A stretch of DNA of 64,000 bases from Furcasterigmium furcatum (lineage: Eukaryota; Ascomycota; Sordariomycetes; Glomerellales; Plectosphaerellaceae), in NCBI GenBank assembly GCA_001599815.1, contig BCIA01000005.1, positions 5,154,472-5,218,471 of the forward strand, given 5' to 3'. Position numbers and translations under genes: made by a program. The notes under the pieces were generated by a model. The model was not told the DNA's origin. It did no database searches and saw only the letters and a program-made list of their open reading frames with translations. This document shows positions 11,827-24,752 of this stretch, piece by piece (position 1 is the stretch's first letter; every line of letters begins with the position of its first letter).

Positions 11827-12808
11827 CGTGTTGTAGAACTGGGAGGGCGGGCAGACGCAGAGGACGCACGACGGGGAGGTTTCTGGGGACTGGAGGAGGA
11901 AGGATTCAATGGGGAGTCAAGCTCTCTTGAGGCAGGTTACCGACGAAGCATGCCAAGAGGCATCCTGGGCAGTGCAAGCCACATCGGCCCCCCACGACCA
12001 TCACAGCCTGGCAACAGCCTGATCTGTGCATGATATCTGTTCCAAGTAGATAAAAAATATCATGGAATCCAAGTAGCCTGCCGCGAGCATTCGCGAGCTT
12101 GCCGTCCTGCGGTGGCTATTCGACACGTTTGTCTCGCCAAACAGTGACAGGATGGCGCCCTGGGGATAAAAAGCCGACAGGAATTGGGGTCATCTCCCTG
12201 GGTACATACAATGATTCTAGAAAATGTCTTGCTGGACGATAAAAACCATAGCCCCAGTGGTTTCCGACTGGAGCAGGTCAAGCACCGTTTGTCTGCCGAA
12301 CGGCAATGGATCTGGATCCGCGGGGGCCGGTCGCCGGAGGCGGAGGACACCACGGCCTTGGCGGGGTAGCAGAACCGCCTGCCGGAACGGAGCTCCACAG
12401 AGACACACCGGCCGACGGCCCGGAAACTTTGCTTGCTCAAGCCCAGCACACGATGCAGTCATCAGATACAAGGCTATTCTCTCCGCACCGGGAGTCCGCG
12501 GGAATGCATGCGTTCGCATCCACCTTGCTCCCATGGAGGACCAGACCATGCCGTCGTCACCGACCGGAGCAACGGGGAAATAGTCTGAGTAGGGGCGCCC
12601 TCCATCAACCAATGACACGAAGTGCACGACCTTCGGGTTTCGGTAGGCCGCGGACTTCGGCTGACACCCGTCATGCTTGGAGTCGGAGCCTTCAGCTGAC
12701 CGGTGAGATTTGGACATGGATACATATACCAGGGGGTTCCTCATTTATTGTGATGAAGCGCAACGCACAGATTTTCTCTTGTTCCACGCACTTTCCACGT
12801 CTCTCGCA
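11827..12808. other. Intergenic region between divergent genes, no gene seen
   Basis: This is the shared upstream region of the broken membrane-protein gene (minus) and the CYP505 gene (plus). Long frames exist on both strands (for example minus 12217-12744) but none has domain-like content, so I treat it as promoter space. Confidence 0.5.
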
Positions 12809-15800
12809 ATGAAGCAACGAAAAAGCCCGGTCACGACGGCGACGAAGCTGGTGCCCATACCTCAGCCTCCAACAGTGCCCTTCCTCGGAAACCTTCCCGA
12901 CCTCGACGAGAACGATTTCAACGGCTCAATCACTCACCTGGCAAAGAAGCATGGGCCAATCTATAGGCTGGTCATCCCAGGGGCCTGGCGCTTTGTCGTG
13001 CTATCGTCATGGAGCTTGGTGAACGAGGTCTGCGACGACACCCGATTCACAAAGTCCATTGAAGGCGATCTCGAGGTATTTGGCAGACCCAAACTATCCC
13101 CGGGCGGAGTTTCTCGTGACTGACGCTTTACAGGAGTTGCGCCATGCTGTCCATGATGGGCTGTTCACGGTAAGATAGCGGCCATCTGCTGTCAGCCCAC
13201 CAAACTAATCTGACGTGGCGTTTTCCAGGCCAAGGGTGAGGAAGAGGAGAACTGGGGCGTTGCCCACCGAGTCCTCATGTCCGCGTTTGGCCCCATGTCC
13301 ATCAGGGGCATGTTCGACGAGATGCACGAGGTCGCTACTCAGCTCGCACTCAAATGGGCACGACATGGACCCTCAGAGTCAATCGACATCGGCAATGATT
13401 TTACCCGTCTGACCCTCGATACCGTTGCACTATGCTCCATGGGCTTCCGGTTCAACTCCTATTACAGCGAGGAGTTGCATCCATTCATCCAAGCCATGTA
13501 CGAAGTCCTCTCGTATGTGGCGAAAAAGATGTCACGACCCCCTTTACCCTCAATCTTTTATCACTCGTCGAACCGCAAGTTTGTTTCCAACATCAAATTA
13601 CTTCGGTCCACCGCCCGCGAAGTTCTCAATTCTCGAAAGGCTGCCCTCGGGGATGCCAGCGGCAGAAAAGACTTGCTGTTCGCCATGCTGAGTGGGGTCG
13701 ACTCGAGGACTGGCCGCTCCATGACCGACGACAGCATCATCGACAATCTGATAACGTTCTTGGTGGCGGGGCATGAGACGACTGCCTCTACTCTACAATT
13801 CGTCATGTATAACCTGCTCAAACATCCCGAAGCCTACCGCAAGGCGCAGCAGGAGGTTGACGACGTTGTCGGGACGGGAGCCATCTCGGTGGAACACATC
13901 CCAAAGCTCAAGTATCTAAGTGCAGTAGGTATACCCGAACCCTAGAACTACGATTAGCCACGACTAACCTATCGAAGGTTTTCCGAGAGACGCTGAGAAT
14001 GACGTCCCCGATCCCAGCGTTTGCGAGAATGGCCAAGAAGGACGAGGTCATTGGCGGGAAGTACCCCGTCAAACCTGGCGAGCAGCTGGTCGCCTTCATC
14101 CCCCTATCACAGCGTGACCCCTTCGTCTTCGGACCGACGGCAGATGATTTCGAGCCGGAAAGAATGCTCGACGAGAACTTCGATCGCATCCAGAAGGAGT
14201 TCCCTAATAGCTGGAGCCCTTTCGGAACGGGCATGCGGGCCTGTATCGGGCGCCCCTTTGCGTGGCAGGAAATGCTCCTGGCCTACGCCGTGCTCCTGCA
14301 AAACTTCAACTTCATCATGGACAACCCGGCTTATACCCTTCGCATCAGCGAGACCCTCACAATAAAGCCAAAGGACTTCAAGATAAGAGCGATTCCCCGC
14401 AACGGCATCTCCCCGTCGCAAATGGAAGCTCGGCTGGCTGGCGGATATGTTGGTCCGGGGACGTTGACCCCTGATAAGGTGGCGAAGGCAGAATTGAAAA
14501 CCAACGGCACCGGCAGCACAGGAAGGAAGCTCGCCATTTACTACGGTTCAAACGCTGGAACATGCGAGTTCATGGCGCAGAAGGCTGCTTCGGACGCTGC
14601 AGCCCACGGGTTTGACGCATCCATCGACCGACTGGATGCTGCCAAAGAATCTCTCCCCAGGGACGTCCCGGTTCTCATCATCACGGCATCGTATGAGGGC
14701 CAGCCGCCGGACAATGCTGGCCACTTCGTCCAATGGATTGAGAATCTCGGAGAAGGAGATCTGGAGGGCGTGAAGTACGCCGTTTTTGGTTGCGGTATGT
14801 TTCGCTCGCGACCACATCAACTACCCGGGACACCGTCAAGCTGACCGACAATCAGGCCATGGTGACTGGGTAAAGACTTACCAGCGCATCCCAAAGTTGG
14901 TCGACAGCCAGCTGCAGAAGCTCGGTGGCGAGAGGATCGCCCCGATGGCATCAACCGACGCCAAGGACAGGGACATGTTCTCCGATTTCGAATCATGGGA
15001 GGATCAAACTTTCTGGCCGGCAATGAAGAAGCAATTTGGCAGCAGTAACGACGAGGACACAACTGGGCCCATGCTTCAGGTAACCTTCTCTACTCCACGG
15101 GCCTCAAGTCTTCGACAGGATGTCAAGGAGGCGCTGGTGCTGGATTCCTGTGTCTTGAGTAAGGGTGGCCAATACTCGGAAAAGCGTCATCTTGAGATTC
15201 AGCTTCCCACCCGACTCACCTACGCCGCCGGGGACTACTTGGCCGTTCTGCCGCACAACCCCAGGGAGACTGTGAGTCGCGCCATGAGGCGGTTTCGCTT
15301 GGCTTGGGATGCACATGTCTCCATCCAGGCCACGGGGCCTACGACTCTGCCGGTGGACGCGAGCGTTCCAGTGTCTGATGTTCTCAACTCGTACGTCGAG
15401 TTGAGCCAGACGGCAACGAAGCGGGTAAGTTACCAGGCACCAATCTCTCATTGAGCGACCAAACCCGCTAACCAATGCAGAATCTATTAACGCTCAGCCA
15501 ACACACGGATGATGCTCAAGTGAAAGCAGAGCTTGAGCAGCTGGCCGATGGTGGCTTCGAGGGAGTTCGGGAGAAGAAACTCTCGGTGCTGGATATCCTC
15601 GAGCTTCACCCCATGCTCCAAGTTCCTTTTCAGCATTTCCTGGCCATGCTGCCTCCCATGCGCGTCCGGCAATAGTACGTACAGTCCCTACTTCTCTCCC
15701 CGTTGATACCCAGAGTACTAACGCAGTTAAAGCTCAATCTCTTCTTCTCCCCTGGCAGAGGCCGGCGTGGCAAGCCTGACGTACGAAGTCCTGGACGAAC

Positions 15801-16390
15801 CATCCTACTCCGGGATCGGGCGCCACACCGGCGTCGCATCCTCGTACCTCGCCACCCTCCGGCCCGGCGACAAGGTTCAGATCGCCGTCCGCAAGTCCGC
15901 CGGCGGCTTTCACCTCCCTCTCGAAGCCGACAAGGCGCCGATTATCTGCATCGCCGCCGGCACGGGCCTTGCTCCTTTCCGCGCCTTTGTCCAGGAGCGT
16001 GCCATCCGGCTGGGCGCCGGCCAGGCCGTGTCCCCGGCTGTTCTCTTCTACGGCTGCCGGGACCCCGATGCCGACGACCTCTACCGCGAGGAGTTCGACG
16101 AGTGGGAGAAGCTCGGCGCCGTTACCGTGTTCCGCGCGTTCAGCCGCAAGACGGAGCTTTCGGAGGGGTGCAGGTACGTCCAGGACCGGGTGTGGCGGGA
16201 GAGGGAGACCGTGGGCCGGCTCTGGAGCAGTGATGCGCGCATCTACGTGTGTGGCTCGAATAAGATTGCGGAGGGCGCGAAGGAGGTTCTCGTCAGGATT
16301 ATCAAGGGGCTGGGCATGACGGATGAGGACGCTGTGGAGTGGTTCGTGAAGCAGCGCAACGAGCGCTTTGCGACTGATGTGTTCGACTGA
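12809..16390 (+). CDS. Self-sufficient cytochrome P450/NADPH-P450 reductase fusion, CYP505 family (P450foxy-like fatty-acid hydroxylase)
   Basis: Single-chain monooxygenase; characterised CYP505 enzymes hydroxylate fatty acids near the omega end. Seven exons (12809..13075, 13134..13169, 13229..13924, 13978..14794, 14856..15424, 15481..15674, 15733..16390) give 1078 residues, normal for the family. The haem domain has the I-helix AGHETTAS near 281, ExxR in RETLRM near 337 and the haem loop FGTGMRACIG with Cys near 422. The FMN domain begins near 518 (LAIYYGSNAGTCEFMAQ) and has ITASYEGQPPDNAGHF. The FAD motif YSISSSP is at about 860 and the NADPH motif AAGTGLAPFRAF at about 935. Exon 2 is only 36 bases. 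An in-frame ATG lies upstream at 12716, but the family starts close to MKQRKSP at 12809. The substrate is inferred from the family only. Confidence 0.95.
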
Positions 16391-17015
16391 TTGGGGGACT
16401 TACACCTGTGCTGATTTCATTTCCTTGAAGATGGAAACTGTCTGGGCCTGGGAGATAGGCCAAATGAACCTGGGAAAGGGGCAGAATTGGTGTGAATATC
16501 GGTGGAATAGACTATCAACGTGCTCCCCTCTCCCCGTACCTAATCTATGATGTACACGAATCTAGACAGCTCTTCTCTCAACTGGGACTACGCATTGCGA
16601 CTCTTCAGGGCGTCGTTTCTATCAGCAAGTAATCATCACTCAGATTTGATAATATTTCGGCCATGAGTCCGATGGCTCCTGTGCCCAACTCTCAAATCTC
16701 GACATCGACGGTGCCAGCCAGACGCCACCCCGTTTCAAGTCAAATTTACCTTTTCCCCAAGGTAGGCTCTGCTTGAGAAAGAGAGTTCACCTCCTATAGC
16801 GTTCACTGACCCTGAACGTTTATACAGTACCCGATGTCAGCAAAATTCAGTTTGACGCCACCCAGGTCCTGGTCCCAACAATCTTGGTTTCGCGGCGTTG
16901 AGCCATGAATCTTCGCTAGCATATAAATATGGTAATTTGAAGATTTTTGGCACCGTTCGAACTGCTTCTTCAACCCCCTCTGCAACATCCATTCTGTTGA
17001 CTCGAACACCTCTCG
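16391..17015. other. Intergenic region and F-box gene promoter
   Basis: No coding sequence is supported. The region contains the CYP505 3' flank and, at its right end, a TATA element for the F-box gene. Confidence 0.5.
16922..16929 (+). promoter_or_regulatory. Candidate TATA box of the F-box gene
   Basis: TATAAATA, 94 bases upstream of the ATG at 17016, in an AT-rich patch within a GC-rich region. The position fits a TATA box with a short 5' leader. Confidence 0.5.
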
Positions 17016-18296
17016 ATGAAGCCTGCACCGACCCCTTCCGTGTTCCAGCTGATAAGAGCCATAGCTAAGACCAGGCAACGCTTCCGCAAGATCCGCGACA
17101 ATGTACGCCAACAATTGACTCGGAGCACGCAGCAGCCGTCGAGCCTCTCTCCACAAGAACCCGTAGGCATAGAGAACGTTATCCCGCCGAGCCTTTCGCC
17201 ACCAGCTCCTGTCGACTTGAAGACCATCATGCCGCCGAATGGCTGGCTAGAGCTTCCCGTCGACATATGGACCCGTATTCTAGAAGACTACGGATTGGAG
17301 CTGATCGATGTACTGAGGCTCTCGCATACCTGCAAGGACCTGCGGGCCTTGATAACACGCAACTGTCCTAGCGCAGACGTTCGACAGCTCCGCCCGGTTG
17401 GTCGTCTGGAGTTCTCGACGGCTCTCGCGTCCTTGTCGCTGGACCGCTGGGCCTGCGCAACCTGCTTCAAACTCAAGCCCGTGAGATTCGACGATACACC
17501 TATGGATCCAAGTTACGAAGGCTGCAAGCGCGTATGGTGGGACCCGAGTGACGCGAGGTTTGGGCCTGCGTACAGCCTTCAATACAGCCACGTCCAACTC
17601 TCTCTCAAATACACACGGAAAGCTCTGCCAGGCTCGGTCTATGAAGAGTATCTGGCACGACTGATGGCCCCGCACTGCAACCATTACCGTCCACACTGGA
17701 CTCACATTCGCGGCGAAATCGTGTACGAAGCGGAACCCAAAATCGTCAACAGCCGCTTTCTGCTCAGGGAAGAATGGATCTTCTTCTCACGCGACGTGGC
17801 CACGCGTCCTGTGACAACCGGGAGGGATGTGAGCTTCCGGCACGTTTGCACAGAGATACAAGAGGACCGTCTCCATGTGTGCGCGCATCTGGAAGGGCGC
17901 ACCGGCCCCCATGGCATACCTGAATCAGAGAGAACCCGCGAAAACGAGGCCAGCTGGTCGACAGACCTCCATCGGAACATGAGACGCGCCCTGAATGGGC
18001 GAACATGGCGTAGGTACTGCTTTTCGTGCCCTCACTGCCCCACGGACTGCGAAGTATGCCACTGGGGCTTGAGGACCCGATCCGGGTGCCAACCGTTCGT
18101 CCTCCGGGTATGGAAGGATCTCGGGTGCGAGAACTCAATGGCCGCGCAGTGGCATATTAGGACAAACAACCATGGTAGCGCTCTCGAGGCAAGCTACGAT
18201 GAGCCGGGACGGGTTCGGAGGGCGTTTGGTCCAGGCACGCCGCAGAAACTGCTACCAAGAGCAGAGCCGATTGATGCAGAGCCATTTGATGACTGA
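17016..18296 (+). CDS. F-box domain protein with a Cys-rich C-terminal half
   Basis: Likely substrate-recognition subunit of an SCF ubiquitin ligase. Intronless, 426 residues. The first 75 residues are Pro/Ser/Gln-rich and basic. The F-box follows at about residues 76-110: WLELPVDIWTRILEDYG, then VLRLSHTCKDLRALI. Downstream lie Cys pairs that could bind a metal: CATCFKLKPVRF near 148 and a C-x2-C-x3-C-x2-C cluster in SCPHCPTDCEVCHW near 340. No leucine-rich or WD repeat is visible, so the target is unknown. The F-box plus CATCF arrangement is common in Pezizomycotina; the second Cys cluster is the distinctive part. Confidence 0.8.
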   Translation: MKPAPTPSVFQLIRAIAKTRQRFRKIRDNVRQQLTRSTQQPSSLSPQEPVGIENVIPPSLSPPAPVDLKTIMPPNGWLELPVDIWTRILEDYGLELIDVLRLSHTCKDLRALITRNCPSADVRQLRPVGRLEFSTALASLSLDRWACATCFKLKPVRFDDTPMDPSYEGCKRVWWDPSDARFGPAYSLQYSHVQLSLKYTRKALPGSVYEEYLARLMAPHCNHYRPHWTHIRGEIVYEAEPKIVNSRFLLREEWIFFSRDVATRPVTTGRDVSFRHVCTEIQEDRLHVCAHLEGRTGPHGIPESERTRENEASWSTDLHRNMRRALNGRTWRRYCFSCPHCPTDCEVCHWGLRTRSGCQPFVLRVWKDLGCENSMAAQWHIRTNNHGSALEASYDEPGRVRRAFGPGTPQKLLPRAEPIDAEPFDD

Positions 18297-21200
18297 CTTT
18301 CGTAGCATGATGGGCAAGACGTCTCAGAGGCTGAGAGGAAGACTCGATGGATGCAAGAGTCGTAGTAGCTTAGCACTTGAATACCACTGGAAGCCCATGA
18401 TTCAAACTCTTCCCAGTCCTAATTACTTCCTGAGTCGCAACACGAGTGCGAGGACCCGAGACAAATCCAATCCTCGATTCTTCTCAAGCTGTTCCCCTTG
18501 GAAATGACGTGATTCAAGGTGATGATTGGTGGGAGCCGGCCCTGTTCCAAGGGGCGTCAACATAGAGGGATCATAGTGCTTACAGGGAGCGTTGGGCTGC
18601 CGGATGGGGGCACAGCAGCTTAAATGCCCCATAAAGCCGCTGAAGGAGCGCTTGGCGACGCGGGAGAACCAGGATATGGGTGCCAGGGACAGGGGGCGGC
18701 CCTTGCGGCGCGGCATTCACTGGGTGACTGGGATGCAGGAGGAATGGCTGAGGGTGTCAGATCCTTCATCGTCGACACCATCTTCCGGCTCCTTTCCGAG
18801 CGAGCAGACAGACGCTCGTCCGCCGTCCACATGCAGGGCCGGGTCGGGTCGTCTGGAGAGAAAACTGTGCCGCTGACATGGTCATCTTAACGCCTATCAG
18901 TAATGATAAAAGCTGACAGATAATTACTTATGAGGGGCATGATGCACTGAGACGCTCCGTGAATGCCCTCACCATCCTTCAGGATCCGCAACTGAGACTT
19001 TCGCATATCCCTCACTTTTCCATGTCTCTTATTCCCGGATTGCTTACATCGCGACCTTAAACGGATCGTTCCCTCCGGCTACTGGGCGTGAAGGTATCGC
19101 TTCTTGGCTCTTCAACCGGCGGACAAGCCTGAGCTCGCCGGCCTGTTTCTGCTGCGGCAAGTTGCTTGCGTCTCCATCTCGCTGATCTCTTGCATTGCCT
19201 CACCAAATGCCCTCCGACGTCACACTTTCACGTTTCCTCCCTGCAAATCACCCGCTACCAAGACTGCCGCATTCAGTAAAGGTCTCACAGTCTCCACAGA
19301 TGCTGACGACTGCGGGCCACTTGTCAGCGCACCGTGGACCCTTTAACGGTCCGGCCGGAGCCCGGAGGCCGGGTCCGTGAACGCCGTTCCGCCGCCATAT
19401 CGGCCCTCACCGCTTGACAGTTCGGTTTGAGCCGTTGAGATCGAGGCTCTGCGTCCGCTCCGACGCGTCATCCCCGCGCCGCCCACCGGTTTCTCCCTCT
19501 CTCCCTCCCGTGACAGCGATGGTCCCTGCAGCAGCCGTCCCCCGAGTCGTCGCCGCCAGATGCAACCATCGCGTGTCAGGCTGTTGCGACGTCAGCGTCG
19601 CACTCTTCGGCCTCCGTTTCGGGAGCCCATCCGGCCTCTGACAGACGCCGAGAGGCATCGTCGCCCTGTCAACGGCCCGTTGCCCCCCACGCTGATGACG
19701 ACGGCCGGCGGCGACTGAAACGGCGGCGATGCTGGGCCAGGCCAGGAGGAGGTGTGAATGCATCGTGCACCTGGTCTAGGGCTGGGTGGCTTGCGAAGAG
19801 CCGATCGAAAACTAGAGACTAGCAACCTGCCATCGATCTGGAGGCTAGAAGTTTCTATTCCAGGATATCGCTGCCGGCAGATCACGGGCTAGTCCGCAGG
19901 CGGGCTCGATACTTCTGGTGGTGATACCGGCACACGCTGGGATATCCCGTTGTGGAACAGTGGTGATTTCTCTGTGAGACACCTGGTCCGCTTCCGCGAG
20001 TTGCCTGCCCGTTTGAGACAGTTCCTGCGCCTTGAGATGTTTCTGTCCATGCAGGACCCGAAAGCATGTTCGATCCTTCGATACTGAGTGCTTACTCTGG
20101 GTAGCCCCCAACGAGGATGAGGCAATCCGGACGCCGGAGGATCACTCTCGCTGAGTCATGGTTGGATGAGTAGGAGATGACCAAATACGAGGAGGAACTT
20201 GGGGCTCTCGAAGATCGCGCTGCTCATGACATTTGCTCCGCGATGACCACTGAGCTCTCTCATGTTGTCGTTGCAGGCCAGCCTGCTCTGATACCTGACC
20301 ACGGCCGGCTCCAGTGAATAACGTCATTCTGCATCGGACGAACAAAGTCGGATATCGGCTGAAGCCTGCCCCTGTGATGGCTTCACCTTTGTCAGCAGCA
20401 TTATGGGTAAGGTAGCAGTCTTGACTCCTCGTTGGCGGCCCGGCTTCCCTGCCGAGATCGTTTCTGAACTGACAGAGATAACAGATTGCGCAGGCTTCCT
20501 GTTCGTGAGCCAGAATGCGACATCGCCTGCAGCGAGCTCCGTGGCTGTCCGAGATGTCGCCCAAACACGTGGCTGATTGCAGACAGAAGAGAGTCCTGGT
20601 GGCGTTTAACCGCGAAGGATTCCGACAAAGAGGATGTTCCGGATGGAGAGGCGCATCGACGCCTTGACCATGCCGCTCGAAGGATCAGTTACCCTGTCGA
20701 CGGGCACATTAGGGCGGTGACACCGCATTGTTCGGTCACCAGCCCGCCGGTTCGGTGAGGGCTGTGGCTCCTTATTAAGCCCTGCTCGTCCCCCTCTTCC
20801 CAAAGAAGCCGCAGATTGCGCTGGGAGCTTGCAGTGTCGGTTGGTGCAAGCCAGCTGCGACGTCCATGCAGAGATGTGACAGAGACAGCATCGGTGCGAT
20901 ACCTGGCCCGAAGAAAGAAAGAGAGGGAGCCCAGCCGTCTCTCGTGGCTGGGTCGGTCTGGGGTCTGATCTGGGGTACCCCGCGAATTCGAAAGGAGTCA
21001 CGAACGAACATCGAGGGTCATTGACCTGCTCGAACACGATGCTCGGTCGACGGGAACTTGGGCTTGACGACGGCACGACGACTCTCATGGCGATCAACCC
21101 CTCACGCAACAAAAGCCACCGGTCCCGAGTTTCTGGTCACGATGCTGTCATGAGACACGCATGACCCGTATCTCTGCGACCTCATTCATCCAGGCCAGGG

Positions 21201-22680
21201 CTGAATTGAAGCCATACATATCGCCGGCGTACAGAAGTGGTCCCGTCGAGCTGTTTCCAAGCCCAAGATGCCTCGGCTCGCGACGAGCCTCGGCTCAGAA
21301 TGGGAGATCGCAGCTAAACTTGCATTATCTCCGTCATTGAATGAACTAGCAGCGCCCATCAGAGAGGGTATCGAGCATTGGGGGTTGCAGACTGGCCACG
21401 GATGCTTCTCCGCGTGACGAGCCAGGCGACGGCAGGACGGGGACCAGTGTGCAACCACAAAGTCGCGAAAGAACCAACCAATTGCTGGCGGCAGGGTCTG
21501 GGCCAAGGCACTAGGTGGCCGCCGCTGGCTTGCGGCCTTGTGACAGGCAAGCCGGGCTTCTGGAGCTGAGGTTGGCGGGTGGTGGGAGACCATACAAGTA
21601 GCTTGTACAGTATTGAGGATGAATGCGGACGCGGGAGCAGCGCAGCCTGCCAGAGTGGTCACCGCGCGGGGTTCCCCTTTTTCTTTTTGTTTGCCCACCG
21701 CAGTCCAAAAGTACTTCCCTGGCATTGTGACCCCTCTTGGCACTATCATCCGCGGTGAAGGCATCCTGTTATTGGACGGGCTCATGTCGAGAGCTTCCCT
21801 GGCCAGCGCCAACGGCAGCCCGCCCCCTGCCCCCTGTACCCTGTCCATCTTGGCCTTTTAGCCCACCAGCGGCGGCGGATCTGCGGTGCAACATCCAAGG
21901 TGATCCTGTTGGTGCACCACCGCACAGCACCAGCACAGGGCAGCCCAACGTCGTCAAGCAGTGCGCGTCCGTGGGGCGTCAGACGGGTTCCGGATGCGGT
22001 CGTGCTCCTGCGCCCACGCGGAGGCTAGAAGCGCACTCTACTTCGACCTCTGCCGTCTCGGCCCTCTGCCATGCATGCGTGGCTGTCCCCGGGGCCTCAG
22101 GAATGCTGCGCCAGTGGCGACGAATCCCTCCCTTCCTGAATGGTCCGATGGGCCAAGAGTCAACACAGATACACAGCCAGATACACGACGCGGCACAGCT
22201 CCCCGGCCGGCGGGAGATCGTGGTCGGTCCCCTTCCCCAGCCCCAGCCCTCACTCTGCCGCCGCCATGACATCTCGTTGGCACTATCGGAACCCGATACT
22301 ACCGTACTCGAATTATACTAGCATTTGCTTGATTCATCGACTGACCCCCTTGGTCTTCCTACCCCTGCAGCCATGCCTCGGCACAAGTACCTAGAGCCCA
22401 TCCCATCCCCACACTCACTGCTCCCTTTGTTGGTACTGCACGGCGCTGCTGCGTGGTTGCATCGGGAGGATGCGAGTTGAGGTGTGCCAATAGCAGAAGG
22501 ATCGTCGCACTGAGACAGGCCCAGAGATACGGGATATTAGAACACATTAATAAAGGCAGAGCGCATCCGCCATCTCAGGCCGCATCGTCTTTTCTCAGCC
22601 TGGCGAGCGAACCTCAGCATCATTATCATCATCGCGCCCAACCCGGACCGAGTGACTCGGACCGACCCCCCGCTTGCACC
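18297..22680. other. 4.4 kb gene-poor stretch, nothing recognised
   Basis: Frames up to about 220 codons occur (for example minus 21186-21848) but they show no domain, no splice-consistent continuation and no family resemblance. The DNA is not AT-rich, so it does not look like a RIP-mutated transposon. I see no terminal repeats, rRNA or convincing tRNA. The right end is the promoter of the sugar-type transporter. Non-coding RNA genes cannot be excluded by eye. Confidence 0.55.
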
Positions 22681-24454
22681 ATGATGATCAGCAACAACCA
22701 AGGCAACACGAGCGACAGCGAGAAGCGGCTCGACGGCGACCAGATCGAGGCCGTCAACAGCTACTCCAGTACCGTCGTCCTCGAAAAGAACGAGTTCGGC
22801 GACCTCACATTCTGGCAGTCCGTCAAGAAATGGCGCCGCATCGTCTGGTACTGCATCGGCCTGTCGTCGGCCATCCTCATGTACGGCTACGACTATGTAA
22901 TCGTCGGCACCGTGTCCGCCATGCCCAGCTTCCAGTACGTGATGTCTCACCTCTCTCCCCCGGTGCTCCATGGCTGACCCAGGCACCGCAGATATGATTT
23001 CGGCACTCAGCTCAACGGCGAGTGGATTCTGCCCTCGCTCTGGCTCGGCCTCTGGAACTTCATCTCCCCGGGCTGCTCCATGATCGGTGCCATCGTCGGA
23101 GGCTCGTTCCAGGACAAGTACGGACGTCGCATCTCCCTCGCCACCGGCACCGTCCTCTCCGCCGTCGGCGTCGCCATCTGCTTCGTGTCCAACCTTCCGG
23201 AAGACATCGACTCGCGCCGCGGCCTCTTCCTCGCCGGCAAGGGCTTCCAGGGCGGCGCCATCGGCATGATCATCGCCACCATCCAGACCTACATGTCCGA
23301 GATCCTCCCGCCGAACCTGCGCGGCCCCCTGCTGGCCTTCATCCCCATCTTCACCCTCGTCGGCCAGCTCATCGGCGCCGCCGTCATCCACGCCTGCATC
23401 GACCTGCACCAGGGCTACATCATCTGCTTCGGCACCCAGTGGCCCCTCTCCGTCGTCCCCGTCATCATGGCCTTCGTCATCCCCGAGTCCCCGACCTACC
23501 TCGTCCGCAAGGACCGCTTCGACGCCGCCTTCAAGGCCCAGAAGAAGCTCGACCACGCCGGCAACGACACCCAGAAGACCATCGACATCATCCGCGCCAA
23601 CATCGAGCACGAGCGCCAGCAGACCGCCGCCACCTACGCCGACTCCTTCAAGGGCACCAATCTCCGCCGCACCCTCATCATCATGTTCGCCAACTGGATC
23701 CCCCAGATCTTCGGCCTCACTCTGCTCGCCAAGGCGTCGTACTACATCCAGCTCCTCGGCATGCCCGCCGACTTCTCCGTCTTCCTCCTCATGTTCGGCA
23801 TCATCGGCGGCCTGCTCGGCAACATCGCCGGCATGTGGACCGTCAACAGGTTCGGCCGCCGCAACCTCGTCATGTGGACGCTCGGCCTCGCCGGCATCCT
23901 TTGGGGAACCCAGGGCGTCTGCGGCTTCTACCGCGGCACCGTCATCATGTGGTAAGTGGCAGCGACCTACCACCAAGCTTCTCGTCTCGTGCGCATCCCA
24001 CTAACTCCCCCCCAGGTACAGCTCCTCCGTCCTGACGGCAGTCATCATCCTCGCCGGCCTCGGCGCCTGGCCGTGCGCCCACATCATCGGCGCCGAGACC
24101 TCGGCCCTGCACCTCCGCGGCAAGGCCAACGGCATCGGCTGGTTCACGGGCGGCGCCGGCAGCGCGCTCTTCGGCTTCGTCCTCCCCTACATCTTCAACC
24201 CGGACCAGGGCAACCTGCGCGGCAAGACGGGCTTCGTCTTCTTCGGCCTGTGCATGATCGGCGTCGTCATCACTTTCTTCTTCGTCCCCGAGATGAAGGG
24301 CCGCACGCCCTCCGAGATCGACCACATGTTCGAGCTGCGGCTGCCCGCGCGGCAGTTCAGGCACTGGGTCAACGACGGCGAGACGAGGTTCGAGCAGACC
24401 GACGAGGCGGAGAAGCAGAGGCGCTACCAGGTGCCGAGGGCGGAGAGGGTGTGA
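22681..24454 (+). CDS. MFS sugar transporter, maltose/alpha-glucoside permease-like
   Basis: Proton-coupled sugar importer of the plasma membrane. Exons 22681..22934, 22992..23951 and 24016..24454 give 550 residues with about twelve helices. Family motifs are clear: GSFQDKYGRRISL after helix 2, PESPTYLVRK in the central loop, NRFGRRNLV after helix 8, and PEMKGRTPSEIDHMFE after the last helix. The WRRIVWYCIGLSSAILMYGYDYVIVG start and the long acidic N-terminus fit the MAL/alpha-glucoside branch better than hexose transporters, but the sugar cannot be assigned. It is transcribed toward the hydrolase at 24753-26550, whose 3' end is 298 bases away. Confidence 0.9.
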
Positions 24455-24752
24455 GGGCGCGCAAGGGACGACGGGCGTCGTGTAACGATCACTTTATGAA
24501 ATGATTTGCGGATAGTGTATTTCCATGGTTCAATGAAGCGATTCTTTTGACTTTTGGCATCGTTTACGTGTTGAGATGAGAAGCACGACTTGTTACATCC
24601 GAGTGAGAGACATGTCGAGGCTTCCAGTGACAGACTTTGCAGATTTCTGCTCTATAAACGCTCTATGAAATACAAAATGAAGTAGAAAGGAAGTATAAAT
24701 ATGTACAAGATATCTAGAAACTCCCGAAGCGGCAGCATCTCCGCGCGCCACT

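Noticed and set aside
12217..12744. 175-codon minus-strand frame upstream of CYP505
   Set aside because: No family resemblance and it overlaps the CYP505 promoter.
21186..21848. 220-codon minus-strand frame in the gene-poor region
   Set aside because: No domain, no hydrophobic pattern, irregular composition; length is within chance for GC-rich DNA.
22537..23976. 479-codon open frame on the minus strand across the sugar transporter
   Set aside because: It is antisense to a spliced gene with all transporter motifs and is rich in Asp/Glu/Gly/Val from GC-rich codon complement; it also crosses the real introns.
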